NCBI GenBank assembly: GCA_027576995.1
Contig: JANBQC010000327.1
Coordinates: 1-31,276 of the forward strand
Source: Dimargaris cristalligena
Taxonomy: Eukaryota; Kickxellomycota; Dimargaritomycetes; Dimargaritales; Dimargaritaceae
Length of the DNA stretch: 31,276 bases
Reading direction: 5' to 3'
The translations under genes and the position numbers were made by a program. The notes beneath the pieces are model-generated. The model searched no databases, had not been told where the DNA came from, and worked only from the letters and a program-made list of their open reading frames with translations. Of the stretch, positions 8,561-18,832 are shown in pieces; position 1 is the stretch's first letter, and every line of letters begins with the position of its first letter.

Positions 8561-8968
8561 ACCTGGGCGGGATTAAATATCGGGGCAGGGAGGGCTAATT
8601 TATCCCACGGGAGCGGCAGCCGCTTTCTCCTGGGTTCCCCTCTCATCGGCTGAGCATTCAATCAGTCTATGCTTGCTTATAGGGTGGTATTAAATAATAG
8701 GGTGGTGGCCTTCCACCACTCCACTCCAACCAGCCACTCCCTCCTATTATTGTCTTGTGTGGGTTGTGTCTATCGGCGTGTATGCGCTCGCCCTTCCAAC
8801 CTTTTTTCATCTGCCCCGTCCACGCTGCGTCGGCTTGTCTTTTGTACCTGTTTGTCTCTCTCGCTCCGACTACATCTCTGTTTGATTTCTATTATCCTCG
8901 TATTCAACTGACTGATCCACACACTCTTTCCCTCGTATTTTGTTTTTATTATAGCCTCTTCCCCCGCG

Positions 8969-9634
8969 GTAAGTATCCTGCCCATTTACCCTTGGTTAAT
9001 CGTCCCTGTTGACCAGGGAGTAGGTTCATTGGCCCTACCGGAAGTCCCTGCCCGGCCAGCTGAATGGAGGTAGAGCAATCTCTCCCCCCCCGCTGATCGA
9101 ATTCCGTGTACTATACGAAGGGTGGTAATGTATACTCTCTGCCTCATCTTCACGGCAGAGAAGTCTAGGGTGGCGAAGGGTTAATGACCTGGCAGACTGG
9201 TACCCCGCTTATATTTGCCCCCTTTGCACCCCTCCTCTCCAAAGAGACTTTCCAACTGAGTTCCCCGCCGGTCTTTTCCGACTGGTGCCTTCCGTATCCC
9301 CCTCACCAAATAGTTCTTTGTGACTAGCACCCGGCAGTTCTGGCGTGCATAGTTACGCCAGTTCCAAGCCCGCTTTCCAAAAGTCCGGTGGTGGTGGTGG
9401 GCTACCCCCCAGCCTGGCTACTCCAACAAGAACTCGGTGGTCCTTTTTCTCTCCACTCCCCCTTGCGTACTTTACTGTAGCGCCCTACCCTCGACCACAT
9501 TGCCCCCTGCCAACCTCCCAACCCTCTTGTTCGATTCTAACTCTCATCTGCTCACTCATATCCCTATATGCATTCTTTCCTTCCCCTTACCCCGATCCAC
9601 AACGCGTTTCCCATCCGTTTCCGCCTTTTTACAG
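8969..9634 (+). other. Possible 5'UTR intron of the Def1-like gene
   Basis: GCG|GTAAGTAT at 8969 is an almost ideal 5' splice site. Pyrimidine-rich CCTTTTTACAG ends at 9634, and a branch-like CTAAC lies near 9538-9542. Splicing would remove 666 bases of leader with no effect on the protein. Without transcript data this remains a proposal; other AG acceptors are available. Confidence 0.35.
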
Positions 9635-9761
9635 TCAGCGCCTACGCCGCCGTTTGAACCCGCCCCGCCTGACACTACTGTGACAGGACGATCCATCTCC
9701 CCGCTAGCCTCTCCAATACACACATCCACTCACACACACATAAAGAGTCGGCTTACTCAAG

Positions 9762-12668
9762 ATGAGCGACAGAAAATCCACACATACCACTGGGGCTCAC
9801 CCCAAGAACCAACAACACAACCGCCGCCCAAAGCCGGCTGGTAGCCAGCCCTCGGCCAAATCCCAGTCCAAGTCGTTCACTGACTCGGAAGCCGCCGAGA
9901 TCAAGGAACTCCGCAAGAAGTACGTTGACAAACTGGTCACTTTACACGAACTATTCCCCGCCTGGACGGACGAAGATCTGTTGTGTACTCTGGAGGAAGC
10001 CTACGGTGATCTCGACATCACTATTGACCGCATTAGCGAAGGATTCGTTAGCCAGTGGGGGCATGTGGGGACCCGGAAGGTCAAGCGCGACGGGGCTGCC
10101 CCCGCCGGTGCCACTAAACAGCGGGACGACCGCGCCGGCAAGGGCGGTCAGACTGCCAACAAACCCGGCCGCACTGACAAGACGCGAGTCCGTGACGGTT
10201 CCAATAATGGCAAAGCCCGCGGTGGTGCCGGTCGCACCGCGCCGGCTCCGGCTGGCCAGGGCAACCAAACGGCCACAGTCCCCCGGGGCGGTCAGGGTCG
10301 TCCTACGCGTGCTGCTCAGCCCCGCGTGCCAGGCAAAGACCTTCTCGATTCTAACGCGGCCTCTAACCAGGAGACCATTCCGTCTACTCAGACCCCCTCG
10401 GCGCCCGCCCCTACTGCAACTGCTACCGCACCGGCCCCTCAGCCTGCTGGCCCTCCTAAAATGACTTGGGCTAAGATTCTGGGTAGCAAAGAGGCCAAGA
10501 AGCCTATCCCACCCAAGCCCACTGCTGCCGGTTCTACTCCTCAGCCATCGGGAACTATGCCCGCCCCGGTAGAACTAGTCGATATCGCCATTGCCCTTGA
10601 CGAACCGGTCATCAACGGTGGTTGGGCCGCCGAAGAATTCGCCGTTACCGAAGATGGTAGCGTACTTACAGCCACGGAGAAGGCCACCAGCGACTGGGTA
10701 GCTAGTTTGAGCAGCGCCCAACCCCCTCCGGACCAGGTCTCGGACATTGTAGAGGATATCCTAGAATCGGCTGACCCGAAGAACCTGGCTGGCGACGAAG
10801 TCGAAGTTACAATCGTCACACTCGAGCCGGCTAAGACGGAGCCCGAAGAACCGATCCCCGAGGAGACGGCTGACATTCCGGCTCCCTCTGCCGAACCTGA
10901 ACTGCGGACACCAACACCCGAACCCATTGTCATTGCCGTCGTTCCTGAACCTGCTGCGGCCAAAACCACCCAAACCCTCTCTCCCCCCTCCGCTATCAAC
11001 GCCCCACCTGGCTTCAAGCGGCCCAGCTCTCAGCAGCGGCGCCTCCGTCAAGATGCTCCCGTCGTTATGCCCTTTGGTGGATCAACCTCCGAGGATCTTG
11101 ATGTACAGTTCGGTAGCTTGAACCTGGGTTCAGGTATCACCTTTGGTTTCCAACCCACTGACTCTACACCTGAAGAAGAGCCCACTCCAGCCCCGGTCGT
11201 AGCCGTTGTCGCTGCCCCCGTTGTGGCGGAGCCCACCCGGGCTGTTCCCGAACAGGCCAATATTCACATGACGGCTAACCAACCAGCTGCTCCCAGTGCC
11301 CCCGTTCAGCAGACCCCCACTAATGGCTATCAGACTGCTAACCCCAACGTGGGACCCCTGGCCAAGGACTACGGTCTCTATGGTGCTGATAACAAGCCCA
11401 AGCCCCACAGCTCTACTGGCGGTAACTATTACGGTGCTGAACCGACCAACCCTAATACCGCCGCCGCTGCCGCCCCTTACGGTGGCCCCCCTGGCCTCGG
11501 TGGTAACTACCATTCCGCCGGCCAAAAGAATGCCGACGTGACGGCCGCCCACCCCCAGGCCGCCGCTACCAGCGGCCCCGTGTCTGGCAATCTGGGCAAC
11601 TCCTTCCCTCCCCCAGGTCTCCAGCAACCCTTCCAGCAGGCCCCCTACCCCGGCCTTCCTTACTACTCCTACTACTATATGCCCTCTAACCAGTACCCCA
11701 ATCCCGCTGCTGCCTACCAGCAGTCCGGATTTGGTGGTCAGTTTGCCAACAAGAACATGTACCCCATGTACCCCGGCAGCCACTCGGCTGTGTCGGGTGC
11801 GGCCAACCCCAGTGCCAATACCGGTGTAGCTAACGCTGGCCCGACCAATGCCGCCACTGCCGGTAACAAGGCCGGTGGTAATGGCCTGGCCGCGGCTGGT
11901 TACCCTTACGGAAACATTACCCCCGGTAGCACCGGCAGTGGTCTGCACTTCCCTGGCAACGCCAATCTGGGCGGACCCGGTGGTGCGTACGACGACCTGA
12001 GCATGTCCAACTTCAACAACACCGGTGCTATCCCTCAACTGCAGAATATCCTTGGATCCAATGGTGCCAAGGGCGGCAATCCCATGGGAGCCGGCGGGCC
12101 TAACAGCCTGGGCGCAAATGCTGGTGGCAACTCTTCCCTGAAGGGTAGCGCTGGTACTAACGCTCCCCCTGGAGTTAACCCCAATGTTAACAGTGCTGGC
12201 CAATCTACCGGTACCCACCCCCAAGGCCAGCAGCATATGCAGGGCACCTTCGCCAGCCCCAGCTACCCGACCGCCGGTGGTATGCACCCTCTGTCCTACC
12301 AGCAGCAGAACTACCACACCTTCTCTCACCAGCAGCCCCAGCAGCCTCCCTTCATCCCAGGCCAGCAGCTCTACACCGCTCAGCATCACTATGGGGCCCC
12401 TCAGCAATCCTCGTACCCCCCCATGTCCCACCACCCGCCCCCGTCCTTCAACAGCCACCACGGCGGTTACGCGCATAACCAGCACCCCTACCACAACCAG
12501 CATGCCGGTAATGCCGCCGGTGCCGGTGCTGCCGGTGCCAACCAGGGCGCGACCCAGTACCATGGCAGTGCCACTGGTGCCTCCGGTGGGGCCGGCAACG
12601 CCTCCCAGTACCACTCTACGTCGGCCAATTCCCGCACCAGCCAGAACTATTGGCCCGGTCAGAACTAA
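9762..12668 (+). CDS. DEF1: Def1/UBAP2-like CUE-domain protein
   Basis: 968 residues from ATG 9762. A CUE ubiquitin-binding domain occupies about residues 52-98 (LHELFPAWTDEDLLCTLEEA, then DLDITIDRISEGFVSQWG), with the Trp and basic run after it as in yeast Def1. In yeast, Def1 promotes ubiquitylation and degradation of stalled RNA polymerase II. The rest is low complexity: Ala/Pro/Glu-rich in the middle (about 190-440) and Asn/Gly/Pro/Gln/Tyr-rich to the C-terminus (about 500-968), i.e. disordered and prion-like. WAKILG (236-241) and VQFGSLNL (448-455) stand out from the disorder; a VQFG-type motif is also known to me from animal UBAP2L proteins. Strong GC bias gives long antisense shadow frames. 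An intronless coding region is likely. Confidence 0.8.
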   Translation: MSDRKSTHTTGAHPKNQQHNRRPKPAGSQPSAKSQSKSFTDSEAAEIKELRKKYVDKLVTLHELFPAWTDEDLLCTLEEAYGDLDITIDRISEGFVSQWGHVGTRKVKRDGAAPAGATKQRDDRAGKGGQTANKPGRTDKTRVRDGSNNGKARGGAGRTAPAPAGQGNQTATVPRGGQGRPTRAAQPRVPGKDLLDSNAASNQETIPSTQTPSAPAPTATATAPAPQPAGPPKMTWAKILGSKEAKKPIPPKPTAAGSTPQPSGTMPAPVELVDIAIALDEPVINGGWAAEEFAVTEDGSVLTATEKATSDWVASLSSAQPPPDQVSDIVEDILESADPKNLAGDEVEVTIVTLEPAKTEPEEPIPEETADIPAPSAEPELRTPTPEPIVIAVVPEPAAAKTTQTLSPPSAINAPPGFKRPSSQQRRLRQDAPVVMPFGGSTSEDLDVQFGSLNLGSGITFGFQPTDSTPEEEPTPAPVVAVVAAPVVAEPTRAVPEQANIHMTANQPAAPSAPVQQTPTNGYQTANPNVGPLAKDYGLYGADNKPKPHSSTGGNYYGAEPTNPNTAAAAAPYGGPPGLGGNYHSAGQKNADVTAAHPQAAATSGPVSGNLGNSFPPPGLQQPFQQAPYPGLPYYSYYYMPSNQYPNPAAAYQQSGFGGQFANKNMYPMYPGSHSAVSGAANPSANTGVANAGPTNAATAGNKAGGNGLAAAGYPYGNITPGSTGSGLHFPGNANLGGPGGAYDDLSMSNFNNTGAIPQLQNILGSNGAKGGNPMGAGGPNSLGANAGGNSSLKGSAGTNAPPGVNPNVNSAGQSTGTHPQGQQHMQGTFASPSYPTAGGMHPLSYQQQNYHTFSHQQPQQPPFIPGQQLYTAQHHYGAPQQSSYPPMSHHPPPSFNSHHGGYAHNQHPYHNQHAGNAAGAGAAGANQGATQYHGSATGASGGAGNASQYHSTSANSRTSQNYWPGQN

Positions 12669-13517
12669 GCGTCAACTGTTTGAGGAATACGACGGGACTT
12701 TAGGATCAACTTGACTGGTTTCCTCCGCCCCCCACCTTTGTTTGGTGGAGTGGTTTGGTCGCTCGATGAGTGACTGTGGAGGTACCTAATCACACACCTC
12801 ATTTTCCCTTGGGTGGTGTACCATCATTTTTCGTCCCTCGCCTTCGCTGTTTTTATTTCATTTGCGCTTTTATCCGATTACCGTGAGTTGCGCCTTCTTT
12901 AACCATTTCAATCCTCCATTGTATTATCAACGCCTGTCTCTTGTTCGCTCCCTCCTTCACATACCTCCATCTTTCTATTTGGTTCAGCTCTAATTTCCCT
13001 CCCTCAATTTGCGACTATCCTCTCACATCTAAGCTATTGACTCGACTGTTTTTTAATTTTCTTTTTATCGTTCTGTTTTGGTTTTTATGTAATCCCATGC
13101 TAGTGGGTTAGAGGGGGGCTCATTGCCCTGACTTCCCCTATCCCATTTCCTATGCGGATTACTTCGCCCCTTTACTACTATTGCAAACAATAATAAATTG
13201 TGATAGCCAAACATAATATATTTGTGAAATACCGTCTAGCTGATCTGAAAGGCAGACGGCATTGGCAAACCCCACTCCCCATTAATTAAGAGAGTGGGCG
13301 ACATCTTGTTTGGAGGTTGTCTGCTATTATTGAGTTACGGTGACGAGCAGATCACAGTTGGTGGGGTGGTTTTTCTAACCGTAACCATGTATGCCTTTGG
13401 TCAGAAATAGGGCATCAACCTATAAAATCGTACAATACATTGGTCAATTGGGGGTGGTCAGTGGATTGGGTATATATACTGGAATAGTCCACACTATTAA
13501 GCAGGCAGCAAAGAAAT
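12669..13517. other. Convergent 3' region between the Def1-like and PPR-like genes
   Basis: No gene is seen. It holds the 3' UTR of the Def1-like gene and then, past its AATAAA, two neighbouring perfect hairpins: CCGTCT/AGACGG (13232-13259) and CCCACTC/GAGTGGG (13271-13298). Confidence 0.5.
13192..13197 (+). terminator. Candidate poly(A) signal of the Def1-like gene
   Basis: An AATAAA about 525 bases after the stop, following a T-rich 3' UTR. It is the first canonical signal in this direction. Confidence 0.4.
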
Positions 13518-13522
13518 TTATT
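13517..13522 (-). terminator. Poly(A) signal overlapping the stop of the PPR-like gene
   Basis: On the minus strand the final codons read AAA TAA A, so AATAAA contains the TAA stop codon (13518-13520). If used, the 3' UTR would be only some 15-30 bases. Confidence 0.35.
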
Positions 13523-15014
13523 TCGACCGCATGGCTAAGTGTTCGGGTTTAACCTGGATGGCAAATACGGTCATCCAGTCTAGTAGGGGACTCAGTAATG
13601 CCCAGTTACGAGCAGCAGCGAATTGTGAGGCTAGACTATCAAGCAATCGATGAGGAGGTAGCAGCAGGGGTAGTGGTGGTGGCGCGTAAGATGTTGTTGG
13701 ACTAGGGGAGGGTGCTTTAGGCCCGCTTCGAGTACGATTATAGAGTCGGTCGAATACCCGGGTCAGGAGCTGGAAGGACTCAATGGGATGTTGGTGGGCC
13801 TGGAATTCGGACACTACTTGAAGGGCTTGGAGGTCGAGATTCGCCAGGGCCTTCGGATCGGATAATGATGATGATGCCGTAGTGGGTACTCCGGCCGTTA
13901 CACCAGCGGGGGGTGCGTAGTAGTCGAGCCCAGCCGGTATAAGTACCGTGCGGTCCGACTGGAAACAGGCCAGAGCCAAATCCCAGCGACGGGCGGCGCA
14001 AAGGGCATCCAACAGTCGGATCAGTCGGTCGGGGTCGAGGGAAGGAGGTGATGGAGGCAAAGAAGGTAAAGAGGGAATAATCAGGGCGTCTAGGCTACGG
14101 AGAGTGGTCCAGATATCCAGGGCTTCTAAGGCTTGGCCCTGGTCAAGGTGGTAATCCACGATAATATTGTATTGGAGGGCCGTTTCAGGCCGGCAGTCTT
14201 CGGTCTGTATCTGGTGGTAGATGGCGGCAGCCACGGAAGTAGCGCGGGGGACGGGGTTAAACGACGGAGCAGAAGGGGGGTTTACCGTAGAGCCGGTGGT
14301 TGACGACGACGGAATTTTGAGGGCGGATAGCAGGGCCCAGCAGTGCGTGGAGACATGGATGGGGAGTTGGAGTCGCCGCATGGTACGCCAAAGTTGAACA
14401 GCTGCCTCGAAATCGCGGCGGTAGATATACGCCTTGAAGAACTGGTTGGCGATCCAGGGGTTGGAGAGCCAGAGTCGGGGCAGGGCTTCGGATTGGAGTA
14501 AGGTATCCAGAGTCGACCAGTCACCCGTGGCCTTACCCTGGGCGATGGCCTGGCTTAGGGCCCGGCGCCGCTCCGCATCTAATAAAGACTGTACCCCAGA
14601 AAGGGTTGAGTGAATAGTCGAGGTGTAGACCTGGCCCTGGCGCTCGACCCGCTTCTCCAGTTGCTGGTTGAAATGGTGGCTGATACGCTCGTAGAGTAGC
14701 CGGTCATGGACCTGCTTGGAGGCACGGACCTTGGAAAGGGGGTCGTCGTCACTGGTGGGTGCTGCAGCGACGGAGCTCTTATCGGCGGCAGGCTCGACAG
14801 AGGAGGAGGGGGGGTTTGGTTGCGGTGGAGCTGGGGTTAGTGGTTTGAACCGCCAGAACCGGTGGAGGGAATTCTGTAAGGAGAACGAACGGCGGGCGGT
14901 ATTGTCATAGAAGTAGCTGGGTTGCGACCAAGGGAGCGAAGCAATCGGCCGCCGCCTGGGAAACCCCGCCAGAGAATAGGACCGGGCAGCAATGCAGGAC
15001 GAAGCTGCCACCAT
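13518..15014 (-). CDS. Probable mitochondrial PPR/TPR-like repeat protein
   Basis: 498 residues from an ATG in a good context (CCCCCATGG). The first ~55 residues are rich in Arg, Ser and aromatic residues with almost no acidic ones, fitting a mitochondrial presequence. Helical-hairpin repeats follow: about 180-235 (WIANQFFKAYIYRRDFEAAV, then LWRTMRRLQLP) and about 262-355 (QYNIIVDYHLDQGQALEALD, then a second helical pair ending in LALACFQ). The 'YNIIVDYHLDQGQ..EALDIW' pattern is typical of pentatricopeptide repeats, which bind organellar RNA. Ser/Pro/Gly-rich linkers separate the helical parts. No specific orthologue is recognised. It shares a ~1.27-kb divergent intergenic region with SET1 and converges on the Def1-like gene. 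Confidence 0.7.
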   Translation of the reverse strand: MVAASSCIAARSYSLAGFPRRRPIASLPWSQPSYFYDNTARRSFSLQNSLHRFWRFKPLTPAPPQPNPPSSSVEPAADKSSVAAAPTSDDDPLSKVRASKQVHDRLLYERISHHFNQQLEKRVERQGQVYTSTIHSTLSGVQSLLDAERRRALSQAIAQGKATGDWSTLDTLLQSEALPRLWLSNPWIANQFFKAYIYRRDFEAAVQLWRTMRRLQLPIHVSTHCWALLSALKIPSSSTTGSTVNPPSAPSFNPVPRATSVAAAIYHQIQTEDCRPETALQYNIIVDYHLDQGQALEALDIWTTLRSLDALIIPSLPSLPPSPPSLDPDRLIRLLDALCAARRWDLALACFQSDRTVLIPAGLDYYAPPAGVTAGVPTTASSSLSDPKALANLDLQALQVVSEFQAHQHPIESFQLLTRVFDRLYNRTRSGPKAPSPSPTTSYAPPPLPLLLPPHRLLDSLASQFAAARNWALLSPLLDWMTVFAIQVKPEHLAMRSK

Positions 15015-16281
15015 GGGGGACAGACGGTCAGCGAGTACGCCTGGGAGATAGAAGGATGCGGAGGTTTGGGGTCCGGGTATCGCGGGTGTTTAGGAGGAGC
15101 CTGCGGTTGATAAGTAGAAGAATGTATAAGTGGGATCAATAAAGGCAGAGGCGCTGGTGTAGCGAATGGGCACGATATAAAAGACCAGAGAACTAAGGGG
15201 GAAATGGGTATACACTACAGAAATGGGGCCAATGGAGCGACAAGTTGCAAAGGAATAAGGAAGGGAGGTGGGTAAAAGGTTTCTTGAACTGGATGGACCG
15301 TGACTATTTCACCCATCTTGGGGAGGCTAGTTTGCCAAGGAGAGCTTTACTTGACAGAGTGTCTCAAAGACCTTTTGTTTTTTAGGAACCTTTGGACAAT
15401 TATTACTCTCCCTGCCTTTTAAAGCGCGTCCGGAGCAAAGCAGTGTAGTAGTAGACTTTTAATAATTAGAATACCTTTTTCCCGACCTGACTGACTATGC
15501 ATATCCTGGGATTAAATGTACTCTTTCGGCCTTTATTGTAACGTAACTTTTACAACACCCCCACTCTCCTTAACAATAGTACTAGGTCTATTCCTCTGGT
15601 ATTATATACCCCTCCTTAATGATGCCACTACTAACCGGTCCCTTTCTACTCAACGGATACCTTGAAGCCATGAAGGCGGTGCTCAACAGCCACGACATGC
15701 CCAGTCCTGTCGCATTCCGTGGATTTGGCTGGACTTTACGGTCCAGAAGTTTATGGACTCGCTATCCCCGGCCAGTTCAGTATATGCGACTTTTATATAT
15801 CCCTTGGTTCAATGTAACTTCGGTCCATCTTATTCTCCTTCTCGTCAATCTCCCGCCTGTCTGTTATTGTGTTCCCTCGCTCCAGCAACCAAAGTACCTC
15901 TGCATTGCTTAATGTACTTCCCCCGGTCCTCTTGTGTTATTACTTACCCACATTATATATATTTTCCCGGTAGCTGTTTAGACATTGTCCGTAGCATAGA
16001 CTGCCACTTGTTCACTTTCTGACTGCCAAAGCGAGCTCGCTTTCAGTAGAGTATAGCGCGCCCCGGGCCATTTCCTTACACCTGTAGTTGTGTTTTTGTT
16101 TGCGAGACGCGAGTGCTTCCTTCTTCTACGTTTGTACGATTCCACCTTCCTTTACTTTCAAACTCTTCTATTCACCTTAACCCCCCGTTTCCACCACTTG
16201 AGTATACTGTCAAAGACCTTTATTTAACTTGGAATTCTAGTCGCGTCTCCATAGTTGCATACCTATGCCTTGGTGGCAACC
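15015..16281. other. Divergent promoter region between the PPR-like gene and SET1
   Basis: Contains the start regions of both genes. The SET1 side (15500-16250) is pyrimidine-rich on the plus strand, with TATA-like TATTATATACCC near 15599. Two overlapping frames (15619-15912 and 15753-16022) open here but show no recognisable domain and no coding-like composition. No RNA gene was seen. Confidence 0.5.
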
Positions 16282-18796
16282 ATGACCGATCATACTGGCC
16301 ACAACCCCTCAAGGCGGGGGAACCCAAACGGGCGCCGGCGACCCTCCGGTACCTTCGGCAGTCCCAGTGGGGGCTGGAGTCCCGCGCGACCCCTCCCGAC
16401 CCATCCACACTTCGCAGGCGCCGTTGCTCCTGGCCCTACCGGGTTTCCGAGCCCATTTCCAGGTAGACCCAACCCGTATTTTATGTCTCCCAATGCCGGT
16501 ATGATGTCTACTGGCAACGGCTTTTTTCAACCCACCAACCCTATGATGCCCGGCCAAGGATACTATCCCGGCATGCAGCCTAATCCCATGCACCCAATGC
16601 TACCCGCGAATCCCTACATGGGCATGTACCAACGGCCGGGCTTTGCCATGCCCATGAATGTACCCATGTCTTCCCCTAGAGCTGGCTACGCACCCCATAT
16701 GGACAACCGGCATGGTATGTCCGAGCGGCGAGCGGACTCGTACGGATCCACGGCTCGTTATGACAGGTCGGAGCTGAGTCGACGAACACGATCTCCATCG
16801 CCCCAGGTTACTAATGGTAGTTATCGCTCAGCGGGCCCGGTACCACACTCGCCCAGGAGAGGGGACCGTAGCCCCCGCGTGCGCCGACCGTCCCCCGGTA
16901 GCACGGCGTATGAACCGGGAAACCGGATAGAAGACGGTCACAGGCCGGATTTCCGACACCCCCGTACCCACCGCCACCGCTCTCGTTCACATTCTCGATC
17001 GCGTTCCCCTTCGAGGCGACACCATCGACCCCGGTCCCCACCCAAGACCCGCCTGCGTTCACGCTCACGATCGCGCTCCCGGTCTCGAATGAGCTCACTG
17101 CATAGAGACCCTTCCTTGTCATCAGATAGACCCCCTCGGGATGATCATACTCTTTCTCACACGGCTGACCAACCGGCTCCCCCGGATTCTACGCCTGCCG
17201 CTCGTGGTAGCGGTGAATCATCCGTAAGAGCGCCGTTAAGGCAAATCCCCGTGCAAGTCATCCGATCGGAGCCACTAGACCCCCGCCGTGCCCCATCGGA
17301 TTGGCGGGTCATGTACGACGGTCACCTTGATCCCGCGCACCGGGGTAAGCACAAAGATATAGCCAAAAGGCATAACGGGCAGCCTGAGGGTAAGATTCCC
17401 GCGGCCGTTCTAACCGACCCCCGTCTGGGTCGGGAACCTGTATTACCCAAACGGAAGGTCCCCCAACTGCCCCCCGGTTGGCTACAGGCTCCCGATTTTC
17501 AATTTGATGAGAGCCAGCCGGGACGTAACATCAAGTGTTCATTGATGGTGAGTAACATCTCTCCACAAACCACGCGGACCGAACTGACGACCCAGTTTAT
17601 TTCCTTCGGAAATCTTAGTGGAGTTAATCTGGAGCTGTGTCCCTACACGGGCAGCAGCTTAGGGGTGGCCCGCATATCCTATTCCATGAAAACCGAAGGG
17701 GACCCTATGCCTCGACAGGCCGTCCAGGCGGCTATTACTCAATTAAACAGGGCGCGTCGCGATCGCCGGGTGCTCTCGTTGGCGCTATTTTCCCAACGGG
17801 CTTGGAGCCAACTACTGGCTAAAGAACATAAACGGGCCGAGGATCGGTTTATGGGACGTCCAACCGACTCCGACGAACCGTCTAAAACTACATCCAAGCC
17901 GAGTGAACCCGCTTCTTTTGGTGCAGCCAAATCGGCGAGTGATAATAATTCAGCCCACCGGCGTCCACTGGGTACCGGTGGGTCTAAAGTCGATCGGTAT
18001 GTACCTGACCCGGACCGACCACGCACAGGCCCAGGTGACTCTAGCTATCGCGACCGTCGCGGCCGAAGGGTCGACTCATACCGGACGCGTAGTCCTGCTG
18101 ACCGCAGGAGTCGGAGCCGCACCCGGCGTCCCAGTCCCTCAGCTGACAACCGCTCCGATAGGAGCAGCAGTATTGCCACGATATCCACTAGCAACCGGGA
18201 CCCAATCGATTCCCACTCCCGGCCCACTAGGACAAATCAGACGAATCTGCGTTTGTTAGTATCATCAGTTGCCCCTCCGACCGTGTCGCCTGATCAGGTT
18301 GCTGCTATGGGGTCATTATTACCGATTGCTTCGCCCGCCATAGAAGCTCCTACAGATCCAAAGCAGGTGGCGAAGCGTTTAATTAAAGACGCCCTTATGA
18401 ACATGTTTGCGGCGGACCTTTACCAGAAAGTAGTACTACCCGAGGTCCAGGTCCAATGGGAGGGATTTTTTACCCTCGGGACTCCCTCAAAAGGCCAACC
18501 TCCGTCTAGTTCCCGCACTTCCGACGGCCCTGAACCTGGTCGGGAGGTCCCGTCTCGGAGTGGGACCAATGAGTCGGAGCATCTGGCTTCTCCAGTCACG
18601 ACAACCGTGTCCGTATCTTATTCGGTGAGTAAATTGCCCCGGTTTAAAAAACGCACCATGCCGTCGGATTTGTCCACCAGGGACCGTAAACTGTATACCC
18701 CGGCCCCGACCGACCCGAGCCGAATCCTTCGATCCCCTACTCCTTCAGGTAGTGCAGTAGAACGCGGGGTTAAGATGAGTCCGCGAACGAGCGCGG

Positions 18797-18832
<36 letters not shown>

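Larger units (their letters stand above)
8231..9761 (+). other. Promoter and long leader region of the Def1-like gene
   Basis: About 1.5 kb precedes the ATG at 9762 without a supported gene other than the possible relic. TATA-like TATTAAATA lies at 8688-8696. From about 8700 the plus strand becomes strongly pyrimidine-rich, as is common around fungal transcription starts. Small open frames here (8669-8911, 9345-9683, 9437-9844) are proline/serine/leucine-rich readings of this pyrimidine tract, not genes. Confidence 0.5.

Noticed and set aside
11130..12614. 494-codon open frame antisense to the Def1-like gene
   Set aside because: A Gly/Val/Thr-rich shadow caused by the strong codon bias and low complexity of the plus-strand gene; no domain is visible.
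15619..16022. Two overlapping plus-strand frames before SET1
   Set aside because: No recognisable domain, pyrimidine-driven composition, and a position in the divergent promoter; most likely leader sequence.
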